DNA of 64,000 nucleotides from Lachnoclostridium sp. UBA5890 (GCA_002431395.1 DJEU01000038.1:1-64000); one strand, 5' to 3'; positions 54,099-63,692 are shown, counted from the first letter of the stretch. Notes: generated by a model from the letters alone, not told the origin. A program made the numbers and translations.

Positions 54099-55697
54099 AT
54101 GGCAAGAAATGCATATTTTCAGATTATTCATAAACCAAAGCGAACCATGATCAAGGTGATACCGCCTTCCGAAGGCGGAGAAATGTTCTCTATTGACGAA
54201 GTACAGCAGTATTTGGAGGCTGTAAATATCACTTCTTATGATCTAAAGGGATTAGATACTTATCTTAAGCAGGGGGAATTCTCCAAAGAATATCCTCTTC
54301 TTATGATGGAAACACTTCCAGAAGATGAAAAATGCTTTATAACGGTGATTGAGGAAGGAAAAGCGGCAGTTGCCCGTTTTTATCCGGCTTCTTCGAAGGG
54401 AAGACCGATACAGAAAGAAGAAATTTTGGGAGATCTGCGTCTGGCAGGAGTTACCTATGGAATACAGGAAGAAGAAATTGACCGATTCTTAAAAGAAAAG
54501 AAGTATTGCACCGATTATTGTCTTGCGAAAGCCAAACTTCCGAGACAGGGATCGGATGCAGAAATTGAATATCATTTTGATGTAAATACAACGGCAAAGC
54601 CGAAATTAAATGAGGATGGAAGTGTGGATTTTCATCATTTGGGAAATATTAAACCGGTGGAAAAAGGGGAAAAGCTTGCTACATTGACACCAGCGGATTT
54701 TGGCGAAGCAGGGGTCACGGTAACCGGAGAGGCGATGCCGCCTGCAAAAGTAAAAGTTCTTACCCTTCGGTTTGGAAGAAATATCCGACTAAGTGAAGAT
54801 AAATGCGAGATTTATTCGGAAGTTTCCGGTCATGTGACTCTGGTAGATGATCTGGTTATGGTATCGGATGTTTATGAGGTTCCTGCTAATGTTGATGTAT
54901 CTACCGGTGATATTGAGTACAACGGAACCGTACAGGTAAATGGAAATGTTCTGACAGGGTATATGATTCAGGCGACGGGAGATATTATTGTAAATGGTGT
55001 GGTAGAAGGTGCCATTTTGATCGCAGGCGGAAACATTGTATTAAAGCGCGGAATGCAAGGTATGACAAAGGGCAGTTTGTCAGCAGCTGGAAATATTACC
55101 GCAAAATTTATTGAAAACAGTGAAGTCCGCTGTGAGGGAACATTAATGTGTGATGCCGTTTTACACAGTGATGTTGAATGCAAAAATGATATCTCGGTAT
55201 TGGGAAGAAAAGGACTTATCAATGGCGGACATATCCGTTCGTACACCAATATTGCGGCGACGCAGACCGGGTCGCTTATGGGAACAACGACGGTTCTTGA
55301 AATTATAATGGATGTAGAACTGGCGAAACGCTACAATGAGTTGCAGAACCGAAGCCATGTCGCCAGAAAGGGACTTCGCCAGATGGAGCGCGTTTTAATT
55401 GCAATCAAGAGCAGTTTGAAAAGCGGAAAGAAACTGACGGAAACGCAGATTCAATATTTAAAGATGGCGGCGGTATTAAAACCGAAAATGGTATATGCGT
55501 TAGAGCAGATTGAAGAAACCCTGCCGGTTCTTGAAAGGAAACTGGATACTACGAAAAAAGGTACGATCCGCGTGGAGGGAACGATCAATCCGGGAACGCA
55601 GATTGTCATCAAAGAGATGTCGAGAATTATCTCGGAACCGGTTTCCCGATGCAAATTTGTGTTAAACGGAGCAGATATCAAATCTGTAGGTTTATAA
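54099..55697 (+). CDS. fapA: FapA/DUF342 family protein
   Basis: A 532-residue protein with an N-terminal globular domain, then the DUF342 beta-roll (residues ~190-420; VSGHVTLVDDLVMV, INVNGVVEGAILIAGGNIVLKRGM-type turns) and a C-terminal helical/coiled-coil stretch. FapA-type proteins occur near flagellar or chemotaxis operons in several phyla; in Vibrio FapA links glucose signalling to polar flagella. The role here is unknown. It follows sigD by 48 bases. Confidence 0.88.
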   Translation: MARNAYFQIIHKPKRTMIKVIPPSEGGEMFSIDEVQQYLEAVNITSYDLKGLDTYLKQGEFSKEYPLLMMETLPEDEKCFITVIEEGKAAVARFYPASSKGRPIQKEEILGDLRLAGVTYGIQEEEIDRFLKEKKYCTDYCLAKAKLPRQGSDAEIEYHFDVNTTAKPKLNEDGSVDFHHLGNIKPVEKGEKLATLTPADFGEAGVTVTGEAMPPAKVKVLTLRFGRNIRLSEDKCEIYSEVSGHVTLVDDLVMVSDVYEVPANVDVSTGDIEYNGTVQVNGNVLTGYMIQATGDIIVNGVVEGAILIAGGNIVLKRGMQGMTKGSLSAAGNITAKFIENSEVRCEGTLMCDAVLHSDVECKNDISVLGRKGLINGGHIRSYTNIAATQTGSLMGTTTVLEIIMDVELAKRYNELQNRSHVARKGLRQMERVLIAIKSSLKSGKKLTETQIQYLKMAAVLKPKMVYALEQIEETLPVLERKLDTTKKGTIRVEGTINPGTQIVIKEMSRIISEPVSRCKFVLNGADIKSVGL

Positions 55698-55715
55698 AGG
55701 AAAGGAGAATGTCGT

Positions 55716-56021
55716 ATGCCGATTAATTCCATTGATTTAGTGACCCTGCCTTCGCGGTCGGCAGAAGCATCTACGATAGCCGGAAGAGAACAACATCAGA
55801 TTCAGCATATGGCAGACAGCGGTGCAACGATACTGGAAAAAGAAATCGTAGAGAATCAGCACCGCACTGTGGAGGCAAAAAAAGGGGAAAAGATGAATTT
55901 TGACCTCGGGGAATCCGGCAACTCCGGATACCGCCCAAAACGAAAGAAAAAGCGTAAAAAAGAAGAGACACCGGAAGCGAAGAAAAAGATGCCGGGAAGC
56001 AGCTTTGATATTACAATTTAA
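55716..56021 (+). CDS. Small basic-tailed protein of the flagellar region, function unknown
   Basis: A 101-residue protein beginning MPINSIDLVTLPSRSAEASTIAGREQHQIQHMADS, with a central charged region and a Lys/Arg-rich stretch (RPKRKKKRKKEE) near the C-terminus. It has no membrane segment. The start has AAAGGAG. Similar small proteins follow fapA in related clostridia as far as recalled; no function is known. Confidence 0.7.
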   Translation: MPINSIDLVTLPSRSAEASTIAGREQHQIQHMADSGATILEKEIVENQHRTVEAKKGEKMNFDLGESGNSGYRPKRKKKRKKEETPEAKKKMPGSSFDITI

Positions 56022-56037
56022 AAACAGGAGAAACAAA

Positions 56038-56637
56038 ATGTTGACAGCGATAGAGATTATAGTACTTATTCTAGGCTTTTTTGCGGTTTGCATCAGTTTT
56101 TTTGTGGGAAATAACGCAAAAATTGAGCAGATAAACCGTACAGATGTGCTGGATGAGACAAAAGAACAGTTAAAAAAAGAAATGTCTGATTATCTGGAGG
56201 AAAAAAAAGAACAGACTATCTCGGAAACAGAAGAATATCTGAACCGAAAGAGTAATGAGAAAATTATGGAATTCGACGAATTTTCTTCCCAGATTTTGGA
56301 AAAGATTGACCAAAATCATCAGGAAGTGGTTTTTATGTATCAGATGTTGTCGGATAAAGAAGAACAGTTAAAAGAGCATTTAAATCATACAAATAAAAAG
56401 AAGGAAACGCAGGCGGCAGGAATTGAAAAAAAGAAAGAAATTCTGCAGAAAAAAACGCCGGAAAAAGAAAAGCAAGTGGACAAAAAGCCGGAAATACCGA
56501 AAAATGAGAAAAACGATCTCAATGCACAGATGCTTGCTTTGCATAAGCAGGGAAAGAGTGTTTTGGAAATTTCAAAAATGCTTCATGTGGGTCAGGGCGA
56601 GGTGCAGTTGATTGTTTCCTTATATGGTGGGAAATAA
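56038..56637 (+). CDS. DUF6115-like membrane-anchored coiled-coil protein with HTH-like tail
   Basis: A 199-residue protein: one N-terminal membrane helix (residues 4-23), a charged coiled coil (~35-150) and a C-terminal helix-turn-helix-like end (MLALHKQGKSVLEISKMLHVGQGEVQLIVSLY). This arrangement matches the DUF6115 proteins of clostridial flagellar loci, as recalled. ATG 56038 has AGGAG 8 bases upstream; longer frames overlap the previous gene. Role unknown. Confidence 0.75.
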   Translation: MLTAIEIIVLILGFFAVCISFFVGNNAKIEQINRTDVLDETKEQLKKEMSDYLEEKKEQTISETEEYLNRKSNEKIMEFDEFSSQILEKIDQNHQEVVFMYQMLSDKEEQLKEHLNHTNKKKETQAAGIEKKKEILQKKTPEKEKQVDKKPEIPKNEKNDLNAQMLALHKQGKSVLEISKMLHVGQGEVQLIVSLYGGK

Positions 56638-56649
56638 AGGAGGATACTC

Positions 56650-57165
56650 GTGAAAATTAAATGGTTTTTAAGAGGACTGGGTGTTGGCATGATTGTCACA
56701 GCCATTCTTTTATGTACAAATTATCGAAAAGAGAACGATCACAGTGAACTGATCAAAGAAGCCAAAAAGATTGGGATGGTATTTCCTAAGGAAGAAACTT
56801 CATCAGCGGAACAGATCTTGCCGGAAATTACACCTGTGTCGGTGACAGAAAGTGCAGTCAGTACATCACAGGAAGAGGATTCCAAAAAAAAGGCAGAGAA
56901 AGAAAAGGTAGAGAATAGTTCCAAAGATATTACATCTGCATCTGCCTATCATAACAATAAACAGAGTTTTGTAGTACGGGAAGGGCTTTTGTCCAGTAGT
57001 GTTGCAAGAGATCTGGAAGAACAGGGACTTGTGAAAGATGCGGATGAGTTTGATACGTATCTTGAGAAAAATGGCTATGCAAAGTATGTGAGAAGCGGAA
57101 AATATGATATTCCGAAAGATGCAGATTATAAAACCATCGCCAAAATTATAACAAAACAAAATTAG
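56650..57165 (+). CDS. Membrane-anchored protein with partial MltG/YceG-like domain
   Basis: A 171-residue protein with an N-terminal membrane helix (residues 5-23), a Ser/Glu/Lys-rich linker and a C-terminal segment (SFVVREGLLSSSVARDLEEQGLVKDADEFDTYLEKNGY...GKYDIPKDADYKTIAKII) that resembles the LysM-like start of MltG (YceG) lytic transglycosylases. The catalytic part of MltG is absent, so a binding rather than cutting role is likely. GTG start with AAAGGAGG. It closes the operon before rpsB. Confidence 0.75.
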   Translation: MKIKWFLRGLGVGMIVTAILLCTNYRKENDHSELIKEAKKIGMVFPKEETSSAEQILPEITPVSVTESAVSTSQEEDSKKKAEKEKVENSSKDITSASAYHNNKQSFVVREGLLSSSVARDLEEQGLVKDADEFDTYLEKNGYAKYVRSGKYDIPKDADYKTIAKIITKQN

Positions 57166-57168
57166 GAC

Positions 57169-57197
57169 TTGCTTTTTCTGATTTAATATGATAAAAT
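57169..57197 (+). promoter_or_regulatory. Probable promoter of rpsB-tsf
   Basis: TTGCTT (57169-57174), 17 bases, TAAAAT (57192-57197), giving a leader of about 105 bases before rpsB. A TTGACG at 57221 has no clear -10 partner. Confidence 0.5.
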
Positions 57198-57309
57198 AAA
57201 TCGGATTGAAAAAACACGTTGACGGATTTTGGAAAAGGTGCTGCATCGAATGTGGTTTTTCTGAAAGAAGAAGTCATCGGAAGAAAAAAACCATATGGAG
57301 GTAAGAAAA

Positions 57310-58038
57310 ATGAGTGTTATTTCAATGAAACAGTTATTAGAGGCAGGTGTTCATTTTGGACATCAGACAAGAAGATGGAACCCTAAAATGGCGGAGTACA
57401 TCTACACAGAGAGAAATGGTATTTATATCATTGACCTTCAGAAATCTGTAGGGAAAGTAGATGAAGCTTACAATGCGATCAAAGACATCGCAGCAGATGG
57501 CGGAAACATTCTTTTTGTAGGTACAAAGAAACAGGCACAGGAGTCTATTAAGACAGAAGCTGAGCGCTGCGGTATGTACTATGTAAATGAGAGATGGCTT
57601 GGAGGTATGCTTACAAACTTCAAGACAATCCAGACACGTATTAAACGTCTGAAAGCAATTGAAAAGATGTCAGAAGACGGAACTTTTGATGTACTTCCTA
57701 AAAAAGAAGTTATCAACTTGAAAAAAGAATGGGTTAAATTGGAGAAAAACCTTGGCGGTATCAAAGATATGAAAGGCATTCCTGACGCAATCTTTGTTGT
57801 AGACCCTAAGAAAGAAAGAATCTGTATCCAGGAAGCGCACATTCTTGGTATTCCATTGATCGGTATCGTTGATACAAACTGTGATCCGGAAGAATTAGAT
57901 TATGTAATTCCTGGTAACGACGATGCAATCCGTGCCGTAAAACTGATTGTTTCTAAGATGGCAGATGCCGTAATTGAAGCAAAACAGGGCGAGACATTTG
58001 TAGAAGCTGATGTTACAGAAGAAGCAGTGGAAGAATAA
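57310..58038 (+). CDS. rpsB: 30S ribosomal protein uS2
   Basis: A 242-residue protein with the S2 signatures ([27 protein letters not shown] and [26 protein letters not shown]). ATG 57310 follows GGAGG. It lies 25 bases before tsf, the universal rpsB-tsf pair. Confidence 0.98.
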   Translation: MSVISMKQLLEAGVHFGHQTRRWNPKMAEYIYTERNGIYIIDLQKSVGKVDEAYNAIKDIAADGGNILFVGTKKQAQESIKTEAERCGMYYVNERWLGGMLTNFKTIQTRIKRLKAIEKMSEDGTFDVLPKKEVINLKKEWVKLEKNLGGIKDMKGIPDAIFVVDPKKERICIQEAHILGIPLIGIVDTNCDPEELDYVIPGNDDAIRAVKLIVSKMADAVIEAKQGETFVEADVTEEAVEE

Positions 58039-58063
58039 TCAAGAAAGAAAGGAAGACAAGAAA

Positions 58064-58996
58064 ATGGCTATTTCAGCATCAATGGTAAAAGAGTTAAGAG
58101 AGATGACAGGCGCCGGAATGATGGACTGTAAGAAAGCTCTTACAGAGACAGACGGTGATATGGATAAAGCAGTTGACTATCTTCGTGAAAACGGATTGGC
58201 AAAGGCTGAGAAAAAAGCAGGAAGAATCGCTGCAGAAGGTATTGTTAAGACAAATATCAGTGCTGATAAGAAAAAAGCTTCTATCGTAGAAGTAAATAGT
58301 GAGACAGACTTCGTTGCTAAGAATGAAAAATTCCAGGCATTTGTAGAGGCGGTAGCTGCACAGGCAATTGATACAGATGCTGCTGATATTGAAGCGTTTT
58401 TAAATGAGACATGGGCTGCTGATACAAGCAAGACCGTAAATGAAGAATTGGCTTCCATGATCGCTACAATCGGTGAGAACATGAACATCCGCCGTTTTGA
58501 AAAAGTTTCCTGTGACAATGGAATCGTTGTTGATTACATTCATGCAGGCGGAAAGATCGGTGTATTGGTCGCTGCTGAGACAGACAATACAAGTGACACC
58601 GTTGTAGAATGCTTGAAGAACGTTGCTATGCAGGTTGCTGCTATGAACCCAAAATATCTTTCTTCTGCAGATGTATCCGATGAATACAAAGAGAAAGAGA
58701 AAGAAGTTCTTTTGGCTCAGGCGAAAAACGATCCTAAGAATGCTGGTAAACCAGATGAGATCATTGAGAAGATGATCATCGGACGACTTAACAAAGAATT
58801 GAAGGAAGTATGCTTGACAGAGCAGCTTTATGTTAAGGCAGAGAACAAAGAGTCGGTTGCAAAATATGTAGATATGGTAGCAAAAGAAAATGGCTGTAAT
58901 ATCACATTGAAGCAGTTCGTACGTTTTGAGACTGGAGAGGGTCTTGAAAAGAAAAATGAAGACTTCGCAGCAGAAGTTGCTTCCCAGTTGAAATAA
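58064..58996 (+). CDS. tsf: Elongation factor Ts
   Basis: A 310-residue protein: N-terminal UBA-like domain (VKELREMTGAGMMDCKKAL), then the EF-Tu-binding core (VEVNSETDFVAKNEKF). It recycles EF-Tu-GDP. ATG 58064 has AAAGGA upstream; a terminator follows. Confidence 0.98.
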   Translation: MAISASMVKELREMTGAGMMDCKKALTETDGDMDKAVDYLRENGLAKAEKKAGRIAAEGIVKTNISADKKKASIVEVNSETDFVAKNEKFQAFVEAVAAQAIDTDAADIEAFLNETWAADTSKTVNEELASMIATIGENMNIRRFEKVSCDNGIVVDYIHAGGKIGVLVAAETDNTSDTVVECLKNVAMQVAAMNPKYLSSADVSDEYKEKEKEVLLAQAKNDPKNAGKPDEIIEKMIIGRLNKELKEVCLTEQLYVKAENKESVAKYVDMVAKENGCNITLKQFVRFETGEGLEKKNEDFAAEVASQLK

Positions 58997-59027
58997 TTTT
59001 CTAAAGGAAATATTCTATAAATAAACA

Positions 59028-59073
59028 TAAGCCATTGACAGGCTGCAGATTGCAGCGGTCAATGGCTTTTTTT
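59028..59073 (+). terminator. Strong terminator after tsf
   Basis: AAGCCATTGAC...GTCAATGGCTT with an inner GCTGCA/TGCAGC pairing and a T-run. It separates rpsB-tsf from the next genes. Confidence 0.93.
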
Positions 59074-59095
59074 GGAGTGGAAAGTAAAATTTATG

Positions 59096-59124
59096 TTGGC
59101 ATTTCTGTAAAAATCATGTATAAT
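59096..59124 (+). promoter_or_regulatory. Sigma-A promoter of the sensor diguanylate cyclase gene
   Basis: TTGGCA (59096-59101), 17 bases, perfect TATAAT (59119-59124). It rules out the in-frame ATG at 59129, which lies at or before the transcription start, and supports the ATG at 59180. Confidence 0.8.
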
Positions 59125-59179
59125 AGAAATGTATAGGTATGCTTACGAAAAAATGCTTGGTATTGAGGGTGATTCAATT

Positions 59180-61105
59180 ATGTTTAATAACGGAAGAAAA
59201 AATATTTGTGTGATCTTGTGTGATGTGGCAGATCATTATCAGGAGCAGGTTTGCCGTGTGTTGACATCCAATGCACGCGTAAAGGGATACAATCTTGCGT
59301 ACTTTTCCTTTTTCTTAACCTATGGTGTGGATACGAAAAACGGACGCGGAGAGGCAAATATCATCAATTTGATCCCATATGAGAATTTTGATGGTTTTAT
59401 CATCTGCCATGACACGTTTCAAAATAAAGATGCGGTAAGACAAATGTTTCAATATATAAAAGAGAGGACCAAGGTGCCGGTGATTACACTTCGACGTCCG
59501 TGGGAAGATTATCCATGCGTTTTGTCGAAGAATGATGGATCCATTCGCCAACTGGTACAGCACTTTGTAGATGTACATGGATTTGATAAAATTGCATTTT
59601 TGAGCGGTCCGAAAGATCACCCAGATGCCATCGAACGTTTAAATGAATACAAACAGGGATTGGAAAGTAGAAATATTCCGTACGATGAAAGTATGGTTTA
59701 TTACGGAAACTTTTGGCGTGACCGGGCAAAACTGGCGGCCAGATATTTTGCTTTTGATCTGAAAGAACGCCCACAGGCAATTATGTGTGCCAATGATTAT
59801 ATGGCATTGGCTGTGTGCAATGAACTGATCAGTATGGGAATCATGGTTCCAGATGATATTGCAGTAACCGGATATGACGATATCTGGGAATCTACGATCA
59901 ATATGCCTCCGATTACGACAGTGAAAATGCAGGTAGAAAAGATGAGCCAGAAAGCATTTGAATCATTGGAGAAAATGATGAACGGTGAAGAAGTTCCGAA
60001 GGAACAGGCTGTGGAAACCAAGATTGCAATCCGAAATTCCTGTGGATGCGAGGGCATGGATATTCAGGCAATGCTGAAAAAACGGGTCCGCCAAAGTCAG
60101 GAACATGAGAAACTTTTGGATCTTGTTCAAAATAATACGTACATGTTTGTGGAAATGTCAGATGTAGCAAGTGCAGAAAATCTGGTAGAACATGTGCGGT
60201 TGTTAGAGACAGAGGATAATTTTGTGGAACATTTCTTCATTTGTCTTGGGGAAGGACGTGGTAAAATTTATCCGAAATATTGTTCTAAAAAACCAGGATA
60301 TCCACCACAGATGAAAGCAATCGGCAGTGTGCTGAACCGTCGTGTGATTGATACGGCGTGCTTTGAAACGACCGAGCTTCTGCCCAAAGAAGCGACGACG
60401 CAGGAACCGATGGTTTATTATTTCTTCCCGCTGCACAATCTGCAGGATACTTTTGGTTACTTTGCCATTAGTTATCAGGGAGAACACAGTTGTGAGCAGA
60501 CATTCCACAGCTGGATCGCGATTCTGGGAAACGCATTGGAAAATCTACGATTGAAACAGAAAACGCATGCCCTTTTGGAAGAATTGAATAACTTATATAT
60601 CCATGATGCGTTGACCGGGCTTTTGAACCGGCGTGGATATGAAAATGCAACGAGAGAAATGTATAATAAAAGCATTACGACGCATAAAAGCATGGTGATT
60701 TTTTCGATTGACATGGACAACTTAAAGATTGTGAATGACCAGTTTGGACATGCGCAGGGAGATCTTGCTTTGAAGACGATTGCCAATGCGATGGAATACG
60801 CAGCTTCGGATGGGGATTTGTGTGCCCGTATCGGAGGCGATGAATTTTCCGCTTTTGGTCTGAATTACGAACAGGAAGAGGCAGAAGAGTTTTTGAAGCG
60901 TTTTCATGAATATCTGGCAGAATTTAATCATACAAGCCAGCTCCCATATAATGTGTGGGCGAGTTGCGGATATTGTATTATTTCCGGCATTCATGATATG
61001 ACATTGGAAGAAGCTGTGATTGAAAGTGATGCAAGGCTATATCAGGAAAAAAGAGAAAAGAAGGAAAAGTTTGTAGAGACGGTTTTGCGAAAAGAAGAAA
61101 GCTAA
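59180..61105 (+). CDS. Diguanylate cyclase with LacI-type ligand-binding domain (PBP1-GAF-like-GGDEF)
   Basis: A 641-residue cytoplasmic protein. Residues 1-290 form a type 1 periplasmic-binding fold as in LacI/GalR regulators (ICVILCDVADHYQEQVCRVL; AIMCANDYMALAVCNEL; DDIAVTGYDDIWES), but without a DNA-binding domain or signal peptide. A GAF-like middle region follows (~330-460), then a GGDEF domain (DALTGLLNRRGYE; ARIGGDEFSAFG). The inhibitory-site Arg of RxxD is not seen. It probably makes c-di-GMP in response to a small molecule, perhaps a sugar. Start ATG 59180 has GAGGG upstream. Confidence 0.88.
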   Translation: MFNNGRKNICVILCDVADHYQEQVCRVLTSNARVKGYNLAYFSFFLTYGVDTKNGRGEANIINLIPYENFDGFIICHDTFQNKDAVRQMFQYIKERTKVPVITLRRPWEDYPCVLSKNDGSIRQLVQHFVDVHGFDKIAFLSGPKDHPDAIERLNEYKQGLESRNIPYDESMVYYGNFWRDRAKLAARYFAFDLKERPQAIMCANDYMALAVCNELISMGIMVPDDIAVTGYDDIWESTINMPPITTVKMQVEKMSQKAFESLEKMMNGEEVPKEQAVETKIAIRNSCGCEGMDIQAMLKKRVRQSQEHEKLLDLVQNNTYMFVEMSDVASAENLVEHVRLLETEDNFVEHFFICLGEGRGKIYPKYCSKKPGYPPQMKAIGSVLNRRVIDTACFETTELLPKEATTQEPMVYYFFPLHNLQDTFGYFAISYQGEHSCEQTFHSWIAILGNALENLRLKQKTHALLEELNNLYIHDALTGLLNRRGYENATREMYNKSITTHKSMVIFSIDMDNLKIVNDQFGHAQGDLALKTIANAMEYAASDGDLCARIGGDEFSAFGLNYEQEEAEEFLKRFHEYLAEFNHTSQLPYNVWASCGYCIISGIHDMTLEEAVIESDARLYQEKREKKEKFVETVLRKEES

Positions 61106-61129
61106 AGAAGCTTGAAAGGAGAAAATGTT

Positions 61130-62005
61130 GTGAGTGAAAGTACACAAGAGTATCAGAACAAACGCAAAAAACGAGTCAAACGAATCAAAAAGATTATAGT
61201 TGTGGTTTGTATCGTATGCCTGGTACTTCCCTTGGTTTTGTCTGTTTTTCTCCTGGTTCGTGTGAATCAGATGGAAAATAAATTGAATACGTTATTGTCG
61301 GAAGAGGTGTCACAGCAGGATTCCGGCTCCGGAGATGTCGTTGAGGCAAAAGAGAAACCGGCGACCGGCGGAGCAGTCCGTGCAGGGGCAGGGAAAAAGG
61401 TGTATCTTACATTTGACGACGGACCAAGCAGAGAAACAGAAAAGATATTAGACATTCTTCAAAAACGGAAAGTGAAGGCGACATTTTTTTCCATTGGCAG
61501 AGATGATGCTTTTTCCAAAAAGATGTATCAGCGCATTGTGAAAGAGGGTCACACACTGGGAATGCATTCTTATTCTCACCAGTATAAAGAAATATACCAG
61601 TCCATGGAAGCTTTTCAGGCTGATTATGAGAGAATATCGAACTGTCTTACGGCTGCGACGGGGATTAAACCATTGTATTACCGTTTTCCGGGCGGAAGTA
61701 CGGAAGTGGCAGGAAAATTGCAGATGACGGACCTGGATGCTTATTTTAATGCGCAGGGGGCTTCGTATTTTGACTGGAATGTGATTGCTGCGAATAATAC
61801 AACGGACGATGTTTCGGTCAATAAGATGGTTGACAGTGTTATGAATGGCGTGGCCTTGTATGATACATCAATTGTTTTGATGTATGATTCTGCGGATCGT
61901 AAGATGACCTCGAAATCATTGGACAAAATTTTGGAGCGATTGATAAACGATGGATATGAGATACTTCCGATTGATGAAAATACAATTCCCATTCATCATT
62001 CGTAA
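61130..62005 (+). CDS. Membrane-anchored polysaccharide deacetylase
   Basis: A 291-residue protein: basic N-terminus, one membrane helix (~residues 23-48), linker, and a carbohydrate esterase 4 domain with the metal-binding TFDDGPS and HSYSH motifs and RFPGGS. It probably removes N-acetyl groups from peptidoglycan or another surface glycan. GTG 61130 follows AAAGGAG. It lies 24 bases after the diguanylate cyclase, probably the same transcript. Confidence 0.9.
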   Translation: MSESTQEYQNKRKKRVKRIKKIIVVVCIVCLVLPLVLSVFLLVRVNQMENKLNTLLSEEVSQQDSGSGDVVEAKEKPATGGAVRAGAGKKVYLTFDDGPSRETEKILDILQKRKVKATFFSIGRDDAFSKKMYQRIVKEGHTLGMHSYSHQYKEIYQSMEAFQADYERISNCLTAATGIKPLYYRFPGGSTEVAGKLQMTDLDAYFNAQGASYFDWNVIAANNTTDDVSVNKMVDSVMNGVALYDTSIVLMYDSADRKMTSKSLDKILERLINDGYEILPIDENTIPIHHS

Positions 62006-62034
62006 GAGATAGATTAACAACAGGAGGATATAGC

Positions 62035-62952
62035 ATGAGCTTTTTTAAAGAGTTAAAAGAAGATATTGTACAATCTGTAAATGAACTTGGCGATTCTTTG
62101 GAAGAAAAAGTCGATGATCTGAATGCAGAAGAGACTGCGGTACCGGAAGAAGAGGCGACAGTGTTGGAAGAACCAGAGACAGAATCTTCAGAAGAATCCG
62201 CAGAGGAAACGGCTGAGGTGGATGAAACACCGGAGACGGATGAAATGCAGATTGATGAAGAAGATATGAAAAAAGAAATTCAGAAGGAATTGAGCAACAT
62301 TCTTCAGGAAGATTCCCGATTCCGGGAAACAGAAGAAGAACCTGAGGAAGTTGAGCCGGAAGAGACGGAAGAAACACAAGAGCCGAAAGAGTTACAAGAA
62401 CCGGAAACAGAAGCAGAAAAAGAAGACGAAGAAATCATAGAAGAAAAAAATAGTATGGAGGAACGAAAAATGAGTGATTTTGAAGAGACAAAGACAGAAG
62501 GATTTGATTCCGAAGAGACAACGGTAATTACAAAAGGAACCACGATCAGTGGTGGTATTAAATCCGATACAGCCCTTGTGGTAAAAGGTGTGATTGAAGG
62601 TGATGTAGAATGTCAGGGAAAATTGACGATTACAGGTCGTGTGGCAGGAAACAGTCTTGCTTCTGAAATTTATGTAAATACTCCACGTCTGGAAGGAAAT
62701 CTGGAGAGCCGTGGAAGTGTAAAAGTGGATGTTGGAACTGTAATTGTGGGATCTATCACAAGTTCCTCTGTTGTAATCGCAGGTGCCGTAAAAGGCGACA
62801 TCGATGTAAATGGTCCGGTGGTTATTGATTCTACAGCAGTAGTAAAAGGGAATGTAGTAGCAAAATCCATTCAGATCAACAGCGGTGCTGTTTTGGACGG
62901 CTTCTGTTCATTGAAATATGCAGATGTCGATCTGGATTCATTCTTTGAATAA
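62035..62952 (+). CDS. Bactofilin with long acidic N-terminal extension
   Basis: A 305-residue protein. Residues 1-160 are very acidic and repetitive (E/T/P-rich). Residues ~165-290 are a bactofilin beta-helix (TTISGGIKSDTALVVKGVIEGDVECQGKLTITGRV; VVIAGAVKGDIDVNGPVVI). Bactofilins polymerise without nucleotide and often scaffold wall enzymes; the neighbouring deacetylase is a natural partner (inference). The start has AGGAGG. Confidence 0.9.
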   Translation: MSFFKELKEDIVQSVNELGDSLEEKVDDLNAEETAVPEEEATVLEEPETESSEESAEETAEVDETPETDEMQIDEEDMKKEIQKELSNILQEDSRFRETEEEPEEVEPEETEETQEPKELQEPETEAEKEDEEIIEEKNSMEERKMSDFEETKTEGFDSEETTVITKGTTISGGIKSDTALVVKGVIEGDVECQGKLTITGRVAGNSLASEIYVNTPRLEGNLESRGSVKVDVGTVIVGSITSSSVVIAGAVKGDIDVNGPVVIDSTAVVKGNVVAKSIQINSGAVLDGFCSLKYADVDLDSFFE

Positions 62953-62990
62953 AATAGGACAAAAATATATTGTATGGATTGGAGACTGTT

Positions 62991-63692
62991 ATGAAATATA
63001 ATCGAGTTTTGTTAAAACTGAGCGGAGAAGCTCTTTCCGGTGACAAAGGAACCGGATTTGATGAGGCTACCTGTATTCAGGTTGCCGGTCAGATTAAGGA
63101 ATTGGTAGAGGACGGATGCCAGGTCGCTATCGTGATCGGTGGTGGAAATTTCTGGCGCGGACGTACCAGTGAGACGATTATGAGAAATCAGGCGGACCAG
63201 ATCGGAATGCTGGCAACCGTCATGAATTGCCTGTATATGTCAGAGATCTGCCGTCATGTCGGAATGAAGACACAGGTGTATACACCGTTTGTATGTGGAG
63301 CCTTTACGGAACTTTTCAGCCGGGATAAAGTGGAAGCCGGATTTGAAAAGGGACAGGTGGCTTTCCTTGCCGGAGGAACCGGACACCCGTATTTTTCTAC
63401 CGATACTGCGACAGCACTTCGTGCCATCGAGATCGGTGCGGATGTGATTCTTGCGGCCAAATCCATTGATGGTGTTTATGACAGTGATCCGAATGTCAAT
63501 CCGGAAGCGAAAAAATACGATACGCTGCCAATCAGCAAGATCATCGATGAAAAATTAGGAGTGATCGATCTGGCGTCTGCGGTATTGTGCTATGAAAACA
63601 AGATGCCGATGTGCATTTTTGGATTAAATGAAGAAAACAGCATTATCAACTGCGTCAATGGAAAATGTACCGGAACAGTCATTACGGTATAA
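62991..63692 (+). CDS. pyrH: UMP kinase
   Basis: A 233-residue amino-acid-kinase-family enzyme (MKYNRVLLKLSGEALSG; VIGGGNFWRG; ATRAIEIGADVILAAKS-type motif; DGVYDSDPNVNP). It makes UDP for nucleotide synthesis. ATG 62991 follows TGGAG. In most bacteria it follows tsf directly; here three genes intervene. Confidence 0.97.
   Translation: MKYNRVLLKLSGEALSGDKGTGFDEATCIQVAGQIKELVEDGCQVAIVIGGGNFWRGRTSETIMRNQADQIGMLATVMNCLYMSEICRHVGMKTQVYTPFVCGAFTELFSRDKVEAGFEKGQVAFLAGGTGHPYFSTDTATALRAIEIGADVILAAKSIDGVYDSDPNVNPEAKKYDTLPISKIIDEKLGVIDLASAVLCYENKMPMCIFGLNEENSIINCVNGKCTGTVITV

Noticed and set aside
59129..59179. Upstream in-frame ATGs for the sensor diguanylate cyclase
   Set aside because: The promoter -10 box ends at 59124, so the first ATG would not be translated; ATG 59180 has the better ribosome site.
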